DNA of 60,222 nt. Origin: Rhodospirillales bacterium 70-18. GTDB lineage: Bacteria > Pseudomonadota > Alphaproteobacteria > Acetobacterales > Acetobacteraceae. The stretch covers positions 263,668-323,889 of the forward strand of contig MKWE01000009.1 of assembly GCA_001899585.1 (NCBI GenBank). The letters are read 5' to 3'. Made by a program: the position numbers and the translations under genes. Of the stretch, positions 17,509-25,571 are shown piece by piece. Each line of letters starts with the position of its first letter. The first letter of the stretch is position 1. The notes beneath the pieces were generated by a model. It was not told the DNA's origin, did not search any database, and saw nothing but the letters and a program-made list of their open reading frames with translations.

Positions 17509-17732
17509 GTGATGGCCCCGCGCAAGCGGGTGAAAAGGGAATGCCGTGCGCCCCGGCTGGATGCCGTTCCGGGGGCAAGTCGGCGGCTGCCCCCGCAACT
17601 GTAAGCGGTGAGCCGTCGGTCCATCTGCCGCGCTGCCGGTCCCGGCGCGCGGCAGGCCACTGAACCGTCCGCGGTTCGGGAAGGTGGGGCCGGCGGCCGC
17701 GACCCGCGAGCCAGGAGACCTGCCATCGGCAC
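17509..17732 (+). ncRNA. Cobalamin riboswitch
   Basis: The leader of metE contains the cobalamin riboswitch landmarks in order. These are AAAAGGGAATGCCGTG, the GGGGGCAAGT...GCCCCCGCAACTGTAAGC core, GGCCACTGAA, CGGGAAGGTGGGG, and the B12 box GCGAGCCAGGAGACCTGCC near 17707-17725. Adenosyl- or methyl-cobalamin binding represses the downstream gene. This makes sense, since MetE is the B12-independent methionine synthase and is not needed when B12 supports MetH. The exact 5' and 3' edges are estimated. No intrinsic terminator is obvious, so control may be by hiding the ribosome site. Confidence 0.95.
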
Positions 17733-17781
17733 CGAACCAACAGCCGCCGGGCGGGGTGCACCGGGGGTCGGAGACACGACC

Positions 17782-20100
17782 ATGACGATCGCCAGCAATC
17801 TCGGCTTCCCGCGCATCGGCGCCCGGCGCGAGCTGAAATTCGCCCTGGAGCGGCACTGGTCCGGCGAGCTCGATGCCGCCGGCCTGCTGGCCCAGGCGCA
17901 GGCCCTGCGCGCCCATCACTGGCGGCTGCAGCAGAGCCTCGGCATCAGCCACATCCCGAGCAACGATTTCGCGCTCTATGACCATGTGCTGGACACCGCC
18001 TGCATGCTCGGCGTCATCCCGGAGGGCTATGGCTGGCAGGGCGGGCCGGTGTCGCTGGCGACCAGCTTCGCCCTGGCGCGCGGCGCGCGCGGCACCGAGG
18101 CGGAGCGCGCGGCCGGCATCGCCGGGCGGCGTCCGGCGCTGGAGATGACCAAGTGGTTCGACACCAACTACCACTACCTGGTGCCCCGCGTGACCGCCGC
18201 CCAGCGCTTCCAGCTCACCGAGAACCGCCCGCTCGCCGCCTTCCGCGAGGCCGAGGCGCTGGGGCTGCGCACGCGCCCGGTGCTGCTGGGGCCGGTCAGC
18301 TTCCTGCTGCTGTGCAAGGCCGATGACGGCGCCGACCCGCTCGGCCGGCTGGACCAGCTGCTGCCGCTCTATGCCGAGATCCTGCGGCAACTGGCCGAGG
18401 CCGGCGCCGCCTGGGTGCAGATCGACGAGCCGGCGCTGGCGCTCGACCTGCCTGAGGCGGCGCGGGCCGCCTTCACCCGCGCCTACGCCGTGCTGGCGCG
18501 GGGCCCGTCGCCCCGGCGCCTGGTCGCCAGCTATTTCGGCGCCCTGCGGGAGACGCTCGCCACCGTGCTGCGCCTGCCGATCGACGGGCTGCATCTCGAC
18601 CTGCTGCGCGGTGGCGCGGATCTCGACGCCGTGCTGGCCTCGGCGCCGCCGGAGCTGTGGCTGTCGCTGGGCGTGGTGGACGGGCGCAACGTCTGGCGCA
18701 CCGACCTGCGGGCCACGCTGGCGCGGCTGCGCCCGGTGGCGGCGGCGCGGGGCACCCAGCGGCTGATGCTGGCGCCCTCATGCAGCCTGCTGCACGTCCC
18801 GGTGGACCGCCAGCAGGAGGCCGGGCTGGACCCGGAGCTGAAGCGCTGGCTCGCCTTCGCGGTGCAGAAGCTGGAGGAGGTCGCCCTGCTCGCGCGCGGC
18901 CTGGAGGAAGGCGACGCCGCCATCGCCGCCCGGCTGGAGGAGAGCGATCAGGCGGTGCGCGCCCGCCAGACCAGCACCCGGGTGCACGATGCCGGCGTGG
19001 CCGCGCGGGTCGGCGCGGTGACGGCGGCGATGGAGCGGCGGGCCAGCCCGTTCCCGGCCCGGCGCCAGCAGCAGCGGGGCCGCCTCGGCCTGCCGCTGTT
19101 TCCCACCACCACCATCGGCTCCTTCCCGCAAACCCCGGCCGTCCGCCAGGCGCGCGCCGCGCTCGCCCGCGGCGCCATGCCGCAGGACAGCTACGACCAG
19201 GCGATCGCCGGCTGGATCGACGAGGCGGTGGCCTGGCAGGAGGCGGTGGGGCTCGACGTGCTGGTGCATGGCGAGTTCGAGCGCAACGACATGGTGAAGT
19301 ATTTCGGCGAGCGCCTGTCCGGCTTCGCGTTCACCAGGCATGGCTGGGTGCAGTCCTATGGCAGCCGCTGCGTCGCGCCGCCGATCATCTGGGGCGACGT
19401 GTCGCGCCCGGCGCCGATGACGGTGGCCTGGACCGCCTATGCCCAGTCCCGCACCAGCCGCCCGATGAAGGGCATGCTGACCGGGCCGGTCACCCTGCTG
19501 CAATGGTCGTTCGTGCGCGACGACCAGCCGCGCGAGACGGTATGCCGGCAGCTCGCTCTGGCGATCCGCGACGAGGTGGCGGACCTGGAGGCCGCCGGCA
19601 TCGCCGTCATCCAGATCGACGAGCCGGCCTTCCGCGAGGGGCTGCCGCTGCGCCACCGCGACTGGCCCGGCTACCTGCGCTGGGCGGCGGCCTGCTTCCG
19701 GCTGAGCTGCTCTGGCCTGCGCGACGAGACGCAGGTGCATACCCACATGTGCTACAGCGCGTTCAACGACATCATGCCGGCGATCGCGTCGATGGACGCG
19801 GACGTGATCAGCATCGAGACCACGCGCAGCCAGATGGAGCTGCTGGATGCCTTCTCCGACGCCGGCTACCCGAACGAGATCGGGCCGGGCATCTGGGACA
19901 TCCACAGTCCGCGCGTTCCGGACGCCGACGAGATGGCCGCCCTGCTGCGGCGCGCCCGGCAGCGGCTGGAGGATTGGCAGATCTGGGTCAATCCCGATTG
20001 CGGCCTGAAGACCCGCGGCTGGGAGGAGGTTCGCCCGTCCATCGCCAGCATGGTCGATGCCGCCCGGACGCTGCGGGCCGAGGCGGCAACGCCGGCCTGA
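17782..20100 (+). CDS. metE: B12-independent methionine synthase MetE
   Basis: The 772-residue cytosolic enzyme transfers a methyl group from 5-methyltetrahydropteroyl-polyglutamate to homocysteine. The N-terminus MTIASNLGFPRIGARRELKFALE is diagnostic. The two barrel halves are joined near residue 430, where LPLFPTTTIGSFPQT begins the catalytic half. The zinc ligands are present: His655 and Cys657 in VHTHMC and Cys740 in NPDCGLKTR, offset by 14 from E. coli MetE. GGAG about 9 nt upstream supports ATG 17782. A cobalamin riboswitch and a SahR-like operator lie upstream. A hairpin follows the stop. Confidence 0.97.
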   Translation: MTIASNLGFPRIGARRELKFALERHWSGELDAAGLLAQAQALRAHHWRLQQSLGISHIPSNDFALYDHVLDTACMLGVIPEGYGWQGGPVSLATSFALARGARGTEAERAAGIAGRRPALEMTKWFDTNYHYLVPRVTAAQRFQLTENRPLAAFREAEALGLRTRPVLLGPVSFLLLCKADDGADPLGRLDQLLPLYAEILRQLAEAGAAWVQIDEPALALDLPEAARAAFTRAYAVLARGPSPRRLVASYFGALRETLATVLRLPIDGLHLDLLRGGADLDAVLASAPPELWLSLGVVDGRNVWRTDLRATLARLRPVAAARGTQRLMLAPSCSLLHVPVDRQQEAGLDPELKRWLAFAVQKLEEVALLARGLEEGDAAIAARLEESDQAVRARQTSTRVHDAGVAARVGAVTAAMERRASPFPARRQQQRGRLGLPLFPTTTIGSFPQTPAVRQARAALARGAMPQDSYDQAIAGWIDEAVAWQEAVGLDVLVHGEFERNDMVKYFGERLSGFAFTRHGWVQSYGSRCVAPPIIWGDVSRPAPMTVAWTAYAQSRTSRPMKGMLTGPVTLLQWSFVRDDQPRETVCRQLALAIRDEVADLEAAGIAVIQIDEPAFREGLPLRHRDWPGYLRWAAACFRLSCSGLRDETQVHTHMCYSAFNDIMPAIASMDADVISIETTRSQMELLDAFSDAGYPNEIGPGIWDIHSPRVPDADEMAALLRRARQRLEDWQIWVNPDCGLKTRGWEEVRPSIASMVDAARTLRAEAATPA

Positions 20101-20130
20101 CGCCGCCACCCGTCGCGCAACCCATCTCGC

Positions 20131-20167
20131 GCGCATGCCCGGGGCGATGGAAGCCCCAGACATGCGC
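20131..20167. terminator. Bidirectional terminator between metE and the Pro-rich gene
   Basis: GCGCATG (20131-20137) pairs with CATGCGC (20161-20167), and inside it GGGGC (20141-20145) pairs with GCCCC (20153-20157). On the plus strand a short ATTTT follows. The hairpin fills the 74-bp gap between convergent genes. Confidence 0.6.
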
Positions 20168-20174
20168 CGGGATT

Positions 20175-22661
20175 TTACGGCTTGGCGGGCGCCGCGGCGG
20201 GCGGCTCCGGCCGCTTCTTGCCCGGCTCATCCGGGTTCGCGGCCGGCGGCGCGGCCCCCGGGTGTGGCGCCATCGGGCCGGCGGGCGGCGTCGCGTGCGG
20301 CGCGGCGGCTGGTGCCGGCGGCTTCGCCACCGGGTGCTCGGCCGGCTTGGGTACAACCGGGCTTGTCGCGGCCGGCGACGTGGCCGCCGGGTGTGGCGCC
20401 ATCGGGCCGGCAGGCGGTGTCGCGTGCGGCGCGGCGGCCGGCGCCGGCGGTTTCGCCACCGGACGCTCGGCCGGCTTGGGCACAACCGGAGCTGCCACGG
20501 CCGGCGGCGTGGTCGCCGGGTGCGGCGCCATCGGGCCGGTGGGCGGCGTCGCGTGCGGCGCGGCGGCGGGTGCCGGCGGTTTCGCCGCCGGGCGTTCGGC
20601 TGGCTTGGGCACAACCGGACCTGTCACGGCCGGCGGTGTGGTTGCCGGGTGTGGCGCCATCGGGCCGGTGGGCGGCGTCGCGCGCGGCGCGGCGGCGGGT
20701 GCGGCCGGCTGCCCGCTGGGCTTGGGCGCGGCCGGACCGGTCACGGCCGGCGGTGCGGTCGCCGGGCGCGGCGCCGCCGTCGCGGGGCCGGGCGTGGGGG
20801 CGGGGGCAGGCCGGCCGGGTGCGGCGGCCGGCGGCGTGCCGGGCACGCCGGCCGACGGAACCGGCACGGTCGGGGTCACCGGCTTGGCAGGGGGGATGGC
20901 GCCGACCGCGGTGCCGCCCGCCTTCGGGTGGGGGGGCGTGATCGGGGTGGCCGGACGCAGCACCGGCAGCGCGGCCGCGGCCGGCAGCCCGGCGGCCGGA
21001 CGCGCGGGCGCGCCGGGGCGTGTGGCAGCCCCGGGCCGCGCGGGCGTGCCGGCCGGCGGCGTCCCCGCTCCCGGCACGGCCTTGCCTGCGCCGCCGGGCG
21101 GAACCATTGCCGGCGTGGTGGAGGCGGGAGCGACGGCGGCGGGCGGCGGCAGGGCCGGCCCGGGTGCCACGCGGCGCTGCTGCGGCGCGGTGGCCGAGGC
21201 GGGCGCCGGCGCCAGGTTCAGCCGCTTCGCCACCGTGGGCGTCACGCCGACCGTCGCGACGGTCGGCTGCACCGGCGCCGCGCGCTGCGGGCGGGACGCC
21301 GCCAGCTCCCGCGCGGTGACCGGCTGGACCCGCGCGGCGACCTGCTGCGACGCCGCCACCGCGGCCGCCGGCACCACCGTCACCGCCGAGCGGTTGATGT
21401 AGTTGTTCACCGTGGTGACGTTCGTCACATTGGTGATCGTGCGCACATTGGTCACGTTGGTGACATTGACGGCGCGCACATAACGCTCGCTGGCATGGTA
21501 CGGCGGCACATAGGCCTCGCGCGGCCCCAGCGGAATCCAGCCGACCGAGCCATGTTCGCCGTCGCGGCCGTTGCGGGCTGTCCCTGGCGCCAGCGCGGCG
21601 CCGATGGCGATGCCGATGCCCACGAAGGTGACCAGCGCCGGCGCATAGACGGGCATCGCGCGCAACTGCTGCGGCGGCGCGCCCGGCTCGGCCGGAATCC
21701 AGCCCCAGCGCGGCCCGTCCTGCACCCAGCGGCCGTAATGGAAGGGCGCGAAGCCCCATTCCGCGTCGTCGATCCAGGTCCAGCCCCAGGGCGCCACATA
21801 GCCCCAATGGCCATTGCGGTACGGCACCCACGAGGCTTGCACCGGCGGGTACCAGATATGGCCATAGCGCGGGCTGCTCGCCCACACGCCGACGCTGTCC
21901 AGCACCGCGCCGCCGGTCATCTGGGCCACCATCGGCGGCGGGGCGACGCGCGCCACCACCACAGGTCGGGCGGCCTGCTGCTCCTGGGCCAGCCTGGCCG
22001 CCAGGAACGGGTCGCTGATCACCGGCCCCACGCTGATGGCGAAGGTGCTGCTGCCGTCGATCCGCCCGCTCTGCCGCGCCCCGAGCGAGAGCGAGGCGCT
22101 GGGGCTGTCGATGCGGGCGGCGCCCTCCACCACGTTCACGATGGTCGGGTGGTCGTCGTCGCCGGCGACCACCTCATAGGCGCCGGCCTGGCCGATCACC
22201 ACCACGCCGCGCGGGGTGGTGATGCGGTAGCTGTCACCCGGCGGCACGCTGCGCAGGCGCAGGAACAGCGCGCCCTGGGGCTGGGTCGCCTCCAGCGTGT
22301 GGTCGTCCAGCACGTCGATGTCGAGCTCGGTGGACTGGTCGAGCGCCAGGTGCGTCGGCCCCACCTCGATCTCGGCGCCCGAACTCGGCTCGGTCCAGAA
22401 CGCATTGCCGGAGGTGACCGGGTAGTTCAGCATCGCCGCCTGCCAACTGCCCTCGTCGGCGGTGTGGAACGACACGGTGCCGAGCAGCCGCGCCAGCCGG
22501 CCGACCCGCGCGGGCGGATCGACGGTGTCCTGCGCCACGATCTGGGCATGCGCCACGTTCACGCCGGGAAACCCGCCCCCGAACGTCAGGGCCAGGGCAA
22601 GCGTCACGGTCACGGCGGGGCGGAAAATGCCAGCGCGGAAAGCAGCGGAGCAGGTTGGCAT
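20175..22661 (-). CDS. Exported FecR-like protein with Tyr/Trp-rich domain and Pro-rich repeats
   Basis: The 828-residue secreted protein starts with a signal peptide (residues 1-40, NVAHA). Residues about 45-200 resemble a FecR-type sheet domain (GRLARLLGTVSF, then SGNAFWTEPSSGAEIEVG, then TPRGVVVIG). Residues about 255-340 have the repeated aromatic pattern YRNGHWGYVAPWGWTW, WGFAPFHYGRW and GWIPAEPG found in DUF6600-type proteins. Residues about 395-430 carry NVTN repeats. The C-terminal half is a long Pro/Ala-rich stretch with 43-residue tandem units containing VVPKPAERP and PTGPMAPHP. Function is unknown; an envelope structural or sensing role is possible. The start at 22661 precedes the signal peptide. 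Confidence 0.75.
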   Translation of the reverse strand: MPTCSAAFRAGIFRPAVTVTLALALTFGGGFPGVNVAHAQIVAQDTVDPPARVGRLARLLGTVSFHTADEGSWQAAMLNYPVTSGNAFWTEPSSGAEIEVGPTHLALDQSTELDIDVLDDHTLEATQPQGALFLRLRSVPPGDSYRITTPRGVVVIGQAGAYEVVAGDDDHPTIVNVVEGAARIDSPSASLSLGARQSGRIDGSSTFAISVGPVISDPFLAARLAQEQQAARPVVVARVAPPPMVAQMTGGAVLDSVGVWASSPRYGHIWYPPVQASWVPYRNGHWGYVAPWGWTWIDDAEWGFAPFHYGRWVQDGPRWGWIPAEPGAPPQQLRAMPVYAPALVTFVGIGIAIGAALAPGTARNGRDGEHGSVGWIPLGPREAYVPPYHASERYVRAVNVTNVTNVRTITNVTNVTTVNNYINRSAVTVVPAAAVAASQQVAARVQPVTARELAASRPQRAAPVQPTVATVGVTPTVAKRLNLAPAPASATAPQQRRVAPGPALPPPAAVAPASTTPAMVPPGGAGKAVPGAGTPPAGTPARPGAATRPGAPARPAAGLPAAAALPVLRPATPITPPHPKAGGTAVGAIPPAKPVTPTVPVPSAGVPGTPPAAAPGRPAPAPTPGPATAAPRPATAPPAVTGPAAPKPSGQPAAPAAAPRATPPTGPMAPHPATTPPAVTGPVVPKPAERPAAKPPAPAAAPHATPPTGPMAPHPATTPPAVAAPVVPKPAERPVAKPPAPAAAPHATPPAGPMAPHPAATSPAATSPVVPKPAEHPVAKPPAPAAAPHATPPAGPMAPHPGAAPPAANPDEPGKKRPEPPAAAPAKP
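20262..20770 (-). repeat. 129-bp tandem repeats encoding Pro-rich units
   Basis: The marker GTGTGGCGCCATCGGGCCGG (or a one-base variant) recurs starting at 20262, 20391, 20520 and 20649, exactly 129 bp (43 codons) apart. A shorter fifth boundary lies 117 bp later. The units encode about 43 Pro/Ala-rich residues each, near the C-terminus of the FecR-like protein. Confidence 0.9.
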
Positions 22662-22783
22662 GACAACGTCCTTGTCCTGCTGGGAAAAGCGCCAGCGCAG
22701 CACAGTTGCCGCCAACAATGTGGCGTAACGACGGTAGACATGGCGCACTATCGCCCCGCCAGCTGCCGGCAGGCGGCCCGGCG

Positions 22784-24331
22784 TCAGGCGTAGACGAACG
22801 CCGAGTCGTCCAGGTCGATGGCGGGAAAGGCGTCCTTTTCGGCCCAGTAGTCCTGGGTATGCTGCCAGTCGGGCTTGTCGAGCCGCTGCGGCAGCAGGTG
22901 CATGCCGCGCATCAGGTAGCCGGGATTGAAGTTCTCCGGGTCGATCCACGGCAGGCGGGGCATGTTGTGCTCCTCCGGCCGCAACGCGGGCGTCACCTGC
23001 CGCACACCCTTTTCCTTCATGTGGGTGAGCAGCCGGCAGACGAAATCCCCCACCAAATCGGCCCGCAGCGTCCAGCTGGCGCGGAAATAGCCGAACACCC
23101 ACACCATGTTCGGCACGCCGGTGAACATCATGCCGCGATAGGTCACGGTGTCGGCGAAGTCCAGCGGCGCGTCGTCGATGCGGAAATCGATGTCGCCCAG
23201 CACGTTGAGGTTGAAGCCGGTGGCCGTCACGATGATGTCGGCCTCCAGCATCCGGCCGGATTTCAGGCGGATGCCCCCCGGCGTGAAGCGGTCGATCTCG
23301 TCGGTCACCACCGAGGCCTTGCCGGAACTGATCCCCTGGAACAGGTCGCCGTCCGGGATGAAGGCGATGCGCTGCCGCCACGGGCGATAGCTCGGGGTGA
23401 AATGCGTCGCCACGTCGTAGTCGGGGCCCAGATAGCCGCGCACCCCGGCCAGCAGCTCCTGCTTCACCGTCTCCGGCTCGGTGAAGGTGCGGCGGGTGAA
23501 CACGTCCTGGTCGTAGAGGATCTTCTTGCGGACGATCTCATGGATCCAGGTCTCGTCGATGGCCAGCGCCCGCAGCTCGTCGGCGATTTGCACCGCGTTG
23601 CGGCCGGTGCGAAAAAAGGTCGGCGAGCGCTGCAGCAGGGTGACATGACCGACCTCGGCGGCGATCGCCGGCACCACCGTCGCCGCGGTGGCGCCGGAGC
23701 CGATGACGACGACGCGCTTGCCCTTGTAGTCCAGGTCCTCCGGCCAGGTCTGCGGGTGGACGATCCGGCCCTGGAAGTCCTGCATCCCCTCCCATTCCGG
23801 CGTGTAGCCCTCGGAATGCCGGTAGTAGCCCTGGCACATCCACAGGAAATTGGCGGTGATGCGAACCGGCTCGCCGGTATCCGTCCGCGTCGCCTCGATG
23901 GTCCAGAGCTTGTCGCGGCTCGACCACGCGGCCGAGGCGATGCGGTGGCGGTAGCGGATGTGCCGGGCGAGGTCGTTCTCGGCGATCACCTCGCCCATGT
24001 AGCGCAGGATCTCGGCGGCGGTGGCGATCGGCGCGCCGGTCCAGGGCTTGAAGCGGTAGCCGAACGTGTACAGGTCGCTGTCGGAGCGGATGCCGGGATA
24101 GCGGTGGGTCAGCCAGGTGCCGCCGAAGCTCTCCTGCGACTCGAGCACGGCGAAGCTGGTGCCGGGGCATTGCGTGCTCAGGTGATAGGCGCCGCCGACC
24201 CCCGAAATACCGGCACCCACGATCAGCACATCGACATGCTCGCTGGCCGCATGCTTGCTGGCCAGTGGCGACGCGGCGTTGGAACCGTCGGGGCTGAAGG
24301 CTGCGGGGCTGGAAGCTGCGAGGCTGTTCAT
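22784..24331 (-). CDS. Baeyer-Villiger-type flavin monooxygenase
   Basis: The 515-residue FAD/NADPH monooxygenase has the FAD motif LIVGAGISGVGGAYHL near residue 38, and FGGTWLTHRYPGIRSDSD, typical of cyclohexanone or hydroxyacetophenone monooxygenases. It also has the type I Baeyer-Villiger fingerprint F-x-G-x3-H-x3-W-P as FQGRIVHPQTWP, followed by the NADPH motif VVIGSGATAATVVPAI. It would insert oxygen into a ketone or hydroxylate a substrate. The ATG at 24331 is favoured; longer in-frame sequence upstream is not conserved-looking. It lies 122 bp upstream of the FecR-like gene on the same strand and is divergent from the lipoprotein gene. The substrate is unknown. Confidence 0.88.
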   Translation of the reverse strand: MNSLAASSPAAFSPDGSNAASPLASKHAASEHVDVLIVGAGISGVGGAYHLSTQCPGTSFAVLESQESFGGTWLTHRYPGIRSDSDLYTFGYRFKPWTGAPIATAAEILRYMGEVIAENDLARHIRYRHRIASAAWSSRDKLWTIEATRTDTGEPVRITANFLWMCQGYYRHSEGYTPEWEGMQDFQGRIVHPQTWPEDLDYKGKRVVVIGSGATAATVVPAIAAEVGHVTLLQRSPTFFRTGRNAVQIADELRALAIDETWIHEIVRKKILYDQDVFTRRTFTEPETVKQELLAGVRGYLGPDYDVATHFTPSYRPWRQRIAFIPDGDLFQGISSGKASVVTDEIDRFTPGGIRLKSGRMLEADIIVTATGFNLNVLGDIDFRIDDAPLDFADTVTYRGMMFTGVPNMVWVFGYFRASWTLRADLVGDFVCRLLTHMKEKGVRQVTPALRPEEHNMPRLPWIDPENFNPGYLMRGMHLLPQRLDKPDWQHTQDYWAEKDAFPAIDLDDSAFVYA

Positions 24332-24507
24332 GGATCGGGTGTTCTCTGCTTGGGCCGACGGCCAGGGTCGGGGCCGGGGGCATGTTGGCGTACAAGCTGT
24401 CGCCTGAGGAGCCGAAAACCGCCTTTTCGGGGGTGTTTTGTCGGCTTTTCCGGCAAAAATCCGGCCAGGTAACCGGCAAAGTGAAGCGATTTTCGCCGCG
24501 ATGGTGC

Positions 24508-24513
24508 TATAAT
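24508..24513 (+). promoter_or_regulatory. TATAAT -10 element before the lipoprotein-caspase pair
   Basis: A perfect TATAAT lies 42 bp upstream of the GTG start at 24555. No good -35 is seen 16-18 bp upstream, so the promoter is a moderate call. Confidence 0.4.
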
Positions 24514-24554
24514 CCGGCCTCGTATTCAAACGCCTCCGACAGGTAAGGAACAAC

Positions 24555-25571
24555 GTGGGACACATCACGCCAGTCAGATGGTTGCGTCTGAGCATTTCGA
24601 TGGTGGCCGTGGCCGGGCTGCTCACCGGCTGCGCACAGGGCGCGCTGTCCACCCGCGAGTCGCGGATCGGGCCGGATGACGGCACCGATGCCTGCCGGGC
24701 GCAGTTGGTGGCGCTTGATTCGACTGGCAATTTCTTCGGCGCGCAGATCCTCACCGGCGCCGCGATCGGCGCCGCCGGCGGTGCGCTGGCCGGCGGGCTG
24801 ATCGGGCGCGACCTGAAGGGGGCGCTGATCGGCGCGGTGGCCGGCGGCGTGCTCGGCGCGGCCGGCGGCTACTGGTCGGCGGTGCAGCAGCAGCGCAGCG
24901 ACCAGGCCGGCATGTTCGCCCAGGTCGGCGGCGACCTCTCCCGCGAGAACGCTCAGATCGACCGCACCCAGCTCGCCTTCGACCAGTTGATGGATTGCCG
25001 GTTCCGCCAGGCCGAGGCGATCCGGCACGACTACGCGGCGCACCGGATCGACCGCACGCTGGCGGTGGCACGGATGAACACGGTGAAGCAGCGGGCGGAG
25101 CGCGACCTGGCGCTGGCCAGGCAGATCAACCAGCAGATCGCCGATCGCGGCGCGCAGTTCGTGGTCGCGGCCGATAACCTGGCCCCCGGCGCCAAGACCG
25201 CCATTGCCGCCCAGGCGCCGCCGCCCAGGCCGGCCACGGTGCGCCGCCCGGCCGCGCTGAAGCTGCGCCCGGACCCGGCCGCCCCCAGCATCGGCAGCGT
25301 GCAGGCGCACGACAAGGTCACCGTCACCCCCGGCCGCGGCGGTTATGCGCTGGTGGAGACGGCCAGCGGCCAGCGCGGCTATGCCCCGGTCGCCGATGTC
25401 CAGGGCGCCAGCAGCCGCAGCCTACCGCCGGCCTCCGCCCCCGCCGGCGCCGCCGTCACGCCCGACGAGGTGCGCACCCTGGCCGGCAGCAACGCCGCCC
25501 GGCGCGACAGTTTCGCGCAGAGCGTCGCGGTGTCCGAACAGGCGGCGGGCGGGTTCGAGTTGTCCAGTTGA
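24555..25571 (+). CDS. Glycine-zipper, SH3-like lipoprotein
   Basis: The 338-residue protein begins with GTG and an N-terminal lipoprotein signal ending LLTGC (Cys near residue 27). Residues about 65-100 form a glycine zipper (GAAIGAAGGALAGGLIG and GAVAGGVLGAAGG), which usually packs in membranes. Residues about 105-215 look helical and coiled. Residues about 230-285 resemble a bacterial SH3 domain (ALKLRPDPAAPSIGSVQAHDKVTV), a peptidoglycan- or peptide-binding module. AAGGA upstream supports the start. Its stop TGA overlaps the TTG start of the WD40-caspase gene, so the two are translationally coupled and probably work together in the envelope. Confidence 0.78.
   Translation: MGHITPVRWLRLSISMVAVAGLLTGCAQGALSTRESRIGPDDGTDACRAQLVALDSTGNFFGAQILTGAAIGAAGGALAGGLIGRDLKGALIGAVAGGVLGAAGGYWSAVQQQRSDQAGMFAQVGGDLSRENAQIDRTQLAFDQLMDCRFRQAEAIRHDYAAHRIDRTLAVARMNTVKQRAERDLALARQINQQIADRGAQFVVAADNLAPGAKTAIAAQAPPPRPATVRRPAALKLRPDPAAPSIGSVQAHDKVTVTPGRGGYALVETASGQRGYAPVADVQGASSRSLPPASAPAGAAVTPDEVRTLAGSNAARRDSFAQSVAVSEQAAGGFELSS

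Noticed and set aside
20182-21402. A plus-strand Gly/Ala-rich repetitive ORF resembling a PE-PGRS-like protein
   Set aside because: It is the antisense of the Pro/Ala-rich tail of the FecR-like protein; the minus-strand reading has a signal peptide and conserved domains.
18657-22793. A plus-strand open frame of 1378 codons running across metE and the Pro-rich gene
   Set aside because: Composition is Arg/Gly/Pro-rich shadow coding typical of high-GC DNA; it lies over two well-supported genes in other frames or strand.
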